From Deltaproteobacteria bacterium (GTDB lineage Bacteria > Desulfobacterota > Desulfuromonadia > Geobacterales > Geobacteraceae): a stretch of DNA of 8,198 nucleotides. The position numbers and the translations under genes were made by a program. A model generated the notes under the pieces. That model was given only the letters and a program-made list of their open reading frames with translations. It was not told the DNA's origin and made no database searches. Below, piece after piece: positions 5,339 to 8,198 of this stretch. Numbering within the stretch: position 1 is the stretch's first letter; every line of letters begins with the position of its first letter. The stretch covers positions 1 through 8,198 of the forward strand of contig JAJZQA010000105.1 of NCBI GenBank assembly GCA_021810985.1, written 5' to 3'.

Positions 5339-8198
5339 TCAGTGCCGGTTTAAATGGGAAACGGTGCCGGAGATCCGATTGAGCTCCGCCAGTGCGAGTC
5401 GATATCCCAAGGCAGACTGGAGTTCGTCCAGTTCGGCTTTCCTCACCGCGGCAATAGCTTCGGCCTGCCGGGCATTTGTTGCGGTACCGGCCTTTACGCG
5501 GTCGGCCGTGAGACGTTGGTTCTCCTTCTGAAGTTTCAGTGTTTCCGCGGCGACCTCCAGCATGGTCCTCGACAGTTCCAACTTCCGGTAGGCCTTGGTG
5601 ATTTCCACCGTAATCTGCTGCTCGATCATTTTCCGGTTCTCCTCGGCCTGGCTCAGTTGCGCTCTCCGTTGACCGACGAGCCCGCGGCGATTCCCCCAAT
5701 CGAAGATGTTCCAGGTCATCTGCAGGCCGAACATCCCGATGTTGCTGGCGATGAAAGGGGAACCATCCTGATAGATATGGCGGGCAAACAGACTGATATC
5801 CGGGATGTATTCATCACGGGCAGCCCTTTCGGCATGACCGGCTTTTACTACGGCCCCCTTGGCGCTCTCCAGGTCGGGATTCTGCGTCAGCGACAGCCGG
5901 AGATATTCCGGGAGCGATTTCGGAGCCGGGAGCGGATCATCGTTCTCCGCCGGTACCAGGACCGTCTCCAGGGGAAGCCCGAGAAGATCATTCAGCTCCA
6001 AGGTGAAATCGGCGCTCTGGTTCTCAGCCGCGAGCTCGGCCTGCCGGGCTTGAAGGAGCTGCACCCGGCTTCCCGTTACTTCCGCCTGGAGCAGGTTTCC
6101 AGCCCTGACGGCATCCTCGCTTTCCCTCAATCCTTCCTGCGCAGCGGAGAGTAGCGCCTGCGCCGCGACTTTCTGCTTTTGAGCGATCAGCAAGCCGTAA
6201 TAGAGCTGATGAATGCTGAAAATTATGTCATCCTCGCTTTTTCGTGCCCCCGCTTCAGCGATTGCACCTTCCGCTTTCGCCACCCCATGTCCTTCGTGGA
6301 CTTTGAAGAGTTGCGTCACCGGCTGGCTCAATGTGGTGCTGCTGATGAACATCATGGTCGACCCTTGATCGATCGAAGTATCGCGCCCCGGAAACGGACC
6401 CAATCCGGGAACCGTTCCCAGGCTCCCGGCCGGGATGGTGACCAGTTGTTTGTCGGAGAGGCCCATATATGAGGACTCGTTCGACAACTGGGGAAAATAT
6501 TTCGACCTGGCCGAGGCAATCCGTTGTCGATTTTCCTCAATTTTCTGTCGCGAAATCTTCAGTGTGCTGTTCTGACGACGGGCAAGTTCGACTGCCGCCG
6601 GCAACGTAAGCTTATATTGTTCTGCCGATGCCTGACCAACTCCGAAAAGGAGCAGTATTGCCACTACCGCGATTCCCTGCGTGCCCGGTTTGCCGGTCCG
6701 CGACTTGACCAGCACGTAGAGGACCGGAACCACCAGCAAGGTAAAGAACATGGAACAGATCAGCCCGACGGCAATAACGCTGGCCAAGGGGCTCCAGAGG
6801 CTGGAACCCGAAAGGATCATCGGCGTTACCCCTACCGCCGCGGCCATGGAGGTGAGGAAAATCGGACGCAAACGCCGTGCTCCGGCATCCGTTGCCGCCT
6901 GTTCGAGAGTCTGGCCTTCGGCAAGCTTCTCCTGGATGTAGTCCACCAGGATAATGGCATTACGGACCACGATACCGGTAAGACTGATCATGCCGAGGAA
7001 GGCGGTAAAGCCGAACGGATTGTGCGTGATCACCAGTCCGAGCGCAGCGCCGGGCAATGCCAGAGGTATGGACGACATGATGACCAGCGGTTCGGCGATG
7101 GTTCTGAATTGGATGAGCAATACCAGGAAAATCGCCAAAAGGCTGATTCCGAGGGCAACCAACATGTCCGGCAATGTTTCATCACTGTTCATCTTTTCTC
7201 CACCGTATTCAAGCCGGTACCCGAGCGGCAGCCGGAGGGCCTCTATCCGGGGACGGGCCTCTTTGAGCAGGTCGGAGCCGTACCAGCCCTGCTTGACGAA
7301 ACCGCGCACGGTAATCGTACGCATGCCGTTGCGCCGCACGATGCGGCTGGTCTGCCACTCCGGTTGGAGCGTGGCGATGGAGCGGAGCGGCACGCGGGCA
7401 TCGGTAAGCTGGGACGTCAGGTAGGAGTTCCGGATGTCGGAGAAGGAAGAGCGGGATTCCTGGTCGAGGCGCAGCATGATGGTAACCGGCCGGTCACCCT
7501 CCCAGAAGGTGCTGACCGGCCCACCGTCGAAAGCTCCTTGCAAGAGTCTGGAAACGGACGAATTGGTAATCCCGAGGCGGTTGGCCAGTTCGTTGTTGAT
7601 GTTGACATCCAGCAGACTCGAATCGTTGTAAAAATCCTGGTGAATGTAGGTTGAAAAAGGAACGGAGGATAGAATGGCTTCGACCTGTGAACCGAGACGC
7701 TTCAGCTCGCTGATGTCATCACCGGAGATGCGGACTTCCACCGGTGCTTCCATCAGCTCGCCCTGTTGCAGTTCCTTGACGATGACCAGCGCTTCCGGTA
7801 CCAGTTTTGCCAGCTCGGGCCGCAATTCTCCAACGAGCCGCGAGGTGGCCTCGACCGATTTCGAGTTGACGATAAATTGGCCGTAGGCCGGATCGGGCTG
7901 CTGGGGATTGACATTGTAATAAAAACGCGGGGCACTCTGTCCGACAAAGGCGGCGTAATGATCCACCGCATTTTTCCCGGCAAGCTGTTTCTCGATCCTG
8001 GCCATTACCGCGTCGGTGCTTTCGATTCGGGTGCCCTGAGGCATCCAGACGTCGATGACGAACTGGTTGCGCTCGGCGGAAGGGAAGAACTGCTCCCGCA
8101 CGGTGGTGAACAGCGCGATACCCGCTACGAATGCGACCATCCCGACCAGCACCGCGAGCCGCTTCTTGCCCATAAACCAGCGAATCAGAACCTGATAA
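5339..8198 (-). CDS. Fused RND efflux permease (second half) and TolC-family outer-membrane channel, 5' end outside window
   Basis: The frame is open from the right edge to TGA 5341-5339. Residue 1 here is the ATG at 8173-8171, but eight more in-frame codons (YQVLIRWF) precede it and the true start lies beyond the window. Residues 1-496 are the second half of an RND permease: TM7, a periplasmic porter loop, then TM8-12 with LTGIVVRNAIILVDY (Arg404 where AcrB has Lys940), RRLRPIFLTS and a VPVLY end. The type is nearer NolG/CzcA-like pumps than AcrB. With no stop, a basic linker (KSRTGKPGTQG) leads to a hydrophobic segment (501-517) ending in QASA, then a full TolC-family protein of about 427 residues with two OEP repeats (LTLPAAVELARRQNSTLK... 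and LPEYLRLSLTQNPDLESAK...). It would combine proton-driven export and the outer-membrane duct in one translation product. The adaptor is expected upstream. Fusion is seen directly; processing is inferred. Confidence 0.92.
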   Translation of the reverse strand, partial: YQVLIRWFMGKKRLAVLVGMVAFVAGIALFTTVREQFFPSAERNQFVIDVWMPQGTRIESTDAVMARIEKQLAGKNAVDHYAAFVGQSAPRFYYNVNPQQPDPAYGQFIVNSKSVEATSRLVGELRPELAKLVPEALVIVKELQQGELMEAPVEVRISGDDISELKRLGSQVEAILSSVPFSTYIHQDFYNDSSLLDVNINNELANRLGITNSSVSRLLQGAFDGGPVSTFWEGDRPVTIMLRLDQESRSSFSDIRNSYLTSQLTDARVPLRSIATLQPEWQTSRIVRRNGMRTITVRGFVKQGWYGSDLLKEARPRIEALRLPLGYRLEYGGEKMNSDETLPDMLVALGISLLAIFLVLLIQFRTIAEPLVIMSSIPLALPGAALGLVITHNPFGFTAFLGMISLTGIVVRNAIILVDYIQEKLAEGQTLEQAATDAGARRLRPIFLTSMAAAVGVTPMILSGSSLWSPLASVIAVGLICSMFFTLLVVPVLYVLVKSRTGKPGTQGIAVVAILLLFGVGQASAEQYKLTLPAAVELARRQNSTLKISRQKIEENRQRIASARSKYFPQLSNESSYMGLSDKQLVTIPAGSLGTVPGLGPFPGRDTSIDQGSTMMFISSTTLSQPVTQLFKVHEGHGVAKAEGAIAEAGARKSEDDIIFSIHQLYYGLLIAQKQKVAAQALLSAAQEGLRESEDAVRAGNLLQAEVTGSRVQLLQARQAELAAENQSADFTLELNDLLGLPLETVLVPAENDDPLPAPKSLPEYLRLSLTQNPDLESAKGAVVKAGHAERAARDEYIPDISLFARHIYQDGSPFIASNIGMFGLQMTWNIFDWGNRRGLVGQRRAQLSQAEENRKMIEQQITVEITKAYRKLELSRTMLEVAAETLKLQKENQRLTADRVKAGTATNARQAEAIAAVRKAELDELQSALGYRLALAELNRISGTVSHLNRH
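6623..6715 (-). other. Internal signal peptide-like junction between permease and channel domains
   Basis: Codons 487-517 of the fused gene encode a perfect signal-peptide layout: a basic n-region (Lys490, Arg492, Lys495), a hydrophobic core from Ile501 (IAVVAILLLFGV), and a signal peptidase I motif Ala515-Ser-Ala517 before Glu518. RND permeases end in the cytoplasm, so this segment would cross the membrane once more and deliver the TolC part to the periplasm. A GTG at codon 487 (6715-6713) could in principle start a separate TolC protein, but no Shine-Dalgarno lies at proper distance and there is no ATG in the linker in any frame. Confidence 0.75.

Noticed and set aside
5214..5346. Distant inverted repeat GGCCTGAGG / CCTCAG-T-GCC around the convergent gap
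   Set aside because: The arms are about 114 bases apart, with a bulge and no T-tract pairing logic. It is likely a coincidence.
6625..6720. Frameshift or lost stop as an artefact explanation for the pump-channel fusion
   Set aside because: Neither other frame shows both a stop for the pump and a start codon with signal peptide for the channel, and the frame is coding-like on both sides. It cannot be excluded without reads.
6524..7654. Long plus-strand open frame (376 codons) opposite the fused pump gene
   Set aside because: Its translation is rich in Arg, Gly, His and Gln with no domain pattern, while the minus strand encodes well-conserved RND sequence throughout.

Overview
The window looks like a chromosomal segment of a Gram-negative delta-proteobacterium of the Geobacter/Desulfuromonas/Pelobacter type. 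The grounds are moderately GC-rich coding, two RND efflux systems, a run of outer-membrane lipoproteins, and above all a pair of GEMM-I-family riboswitches of the form common in Geobacter relatives. The taxonomic call is an inference; no rRNA or marker gene is present.

Layout, left to right. (1) Positions 1-1910, plus strand: the 3' end of an AcrB/MexB-type (HAE1) RND pump gene, followed one base later by its OprM/NodT-type outer-membrane lipoprotein channel. This is the end of a tripartite efflux operon whose periplasmic adaptor should lie to the left. (2) Positions 1911-2291: a 381-base leader with no gene, holding two nearly identical GEMM-I aptamers 208 bases apart. Each is overlapped by its own intrinsic terminator. 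Both have A at the position that is G20 in the Vibrio Vc2 c-di-GMP aptamer, which points to cyclic AMP-GMP (cAG, 3',3'-cGAMP) as ligand. The terminator's 5' arm lies inside the aptamer, so ligand should switch transcription ON. (3) Positions 2292-5174, plus strand: three lipoprotein genes that read as a peptidoglycan-tethering module. They are an ErfK/YbiS-type L,D-transpeptidase with LysM and SPOR domains, an OprI/Lpp-like alanine-rich coiled-coil lipoprotein ending in Arg-Lys, and, after a perfect 21-bp hairpin terminator, a TPR/coiled-coil lipoprotein with a YafK-like YkuD domain. (4) Positions 8198-5339, minus strand, convergent: an open frame joining the second half of an RND permease to a complete TolC-family channel. 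A signal-peptide-like segment with a signal peptidase I site sits exactly at the join.

How the parts may work together. In E. coli, ErfK/YbiS/YcfS enzymes attach the C-terminal lysine of Braun lipoprotein to peptidoglycan, and YafK (DpaA) removes it. An ErfK-type enzyme, an Lpp/OprI-like protein with the right C-terminus and a YafK-like protein side by side suggest a local attach/detach system for outer-membrane tethering. At least its first gene is gated by a tandem, probably cAG-responsive, leader. The two most unusual items are this second-messenger-controlled tethering module and the RND-TolC fusion, which may be processed as a polyprotein.
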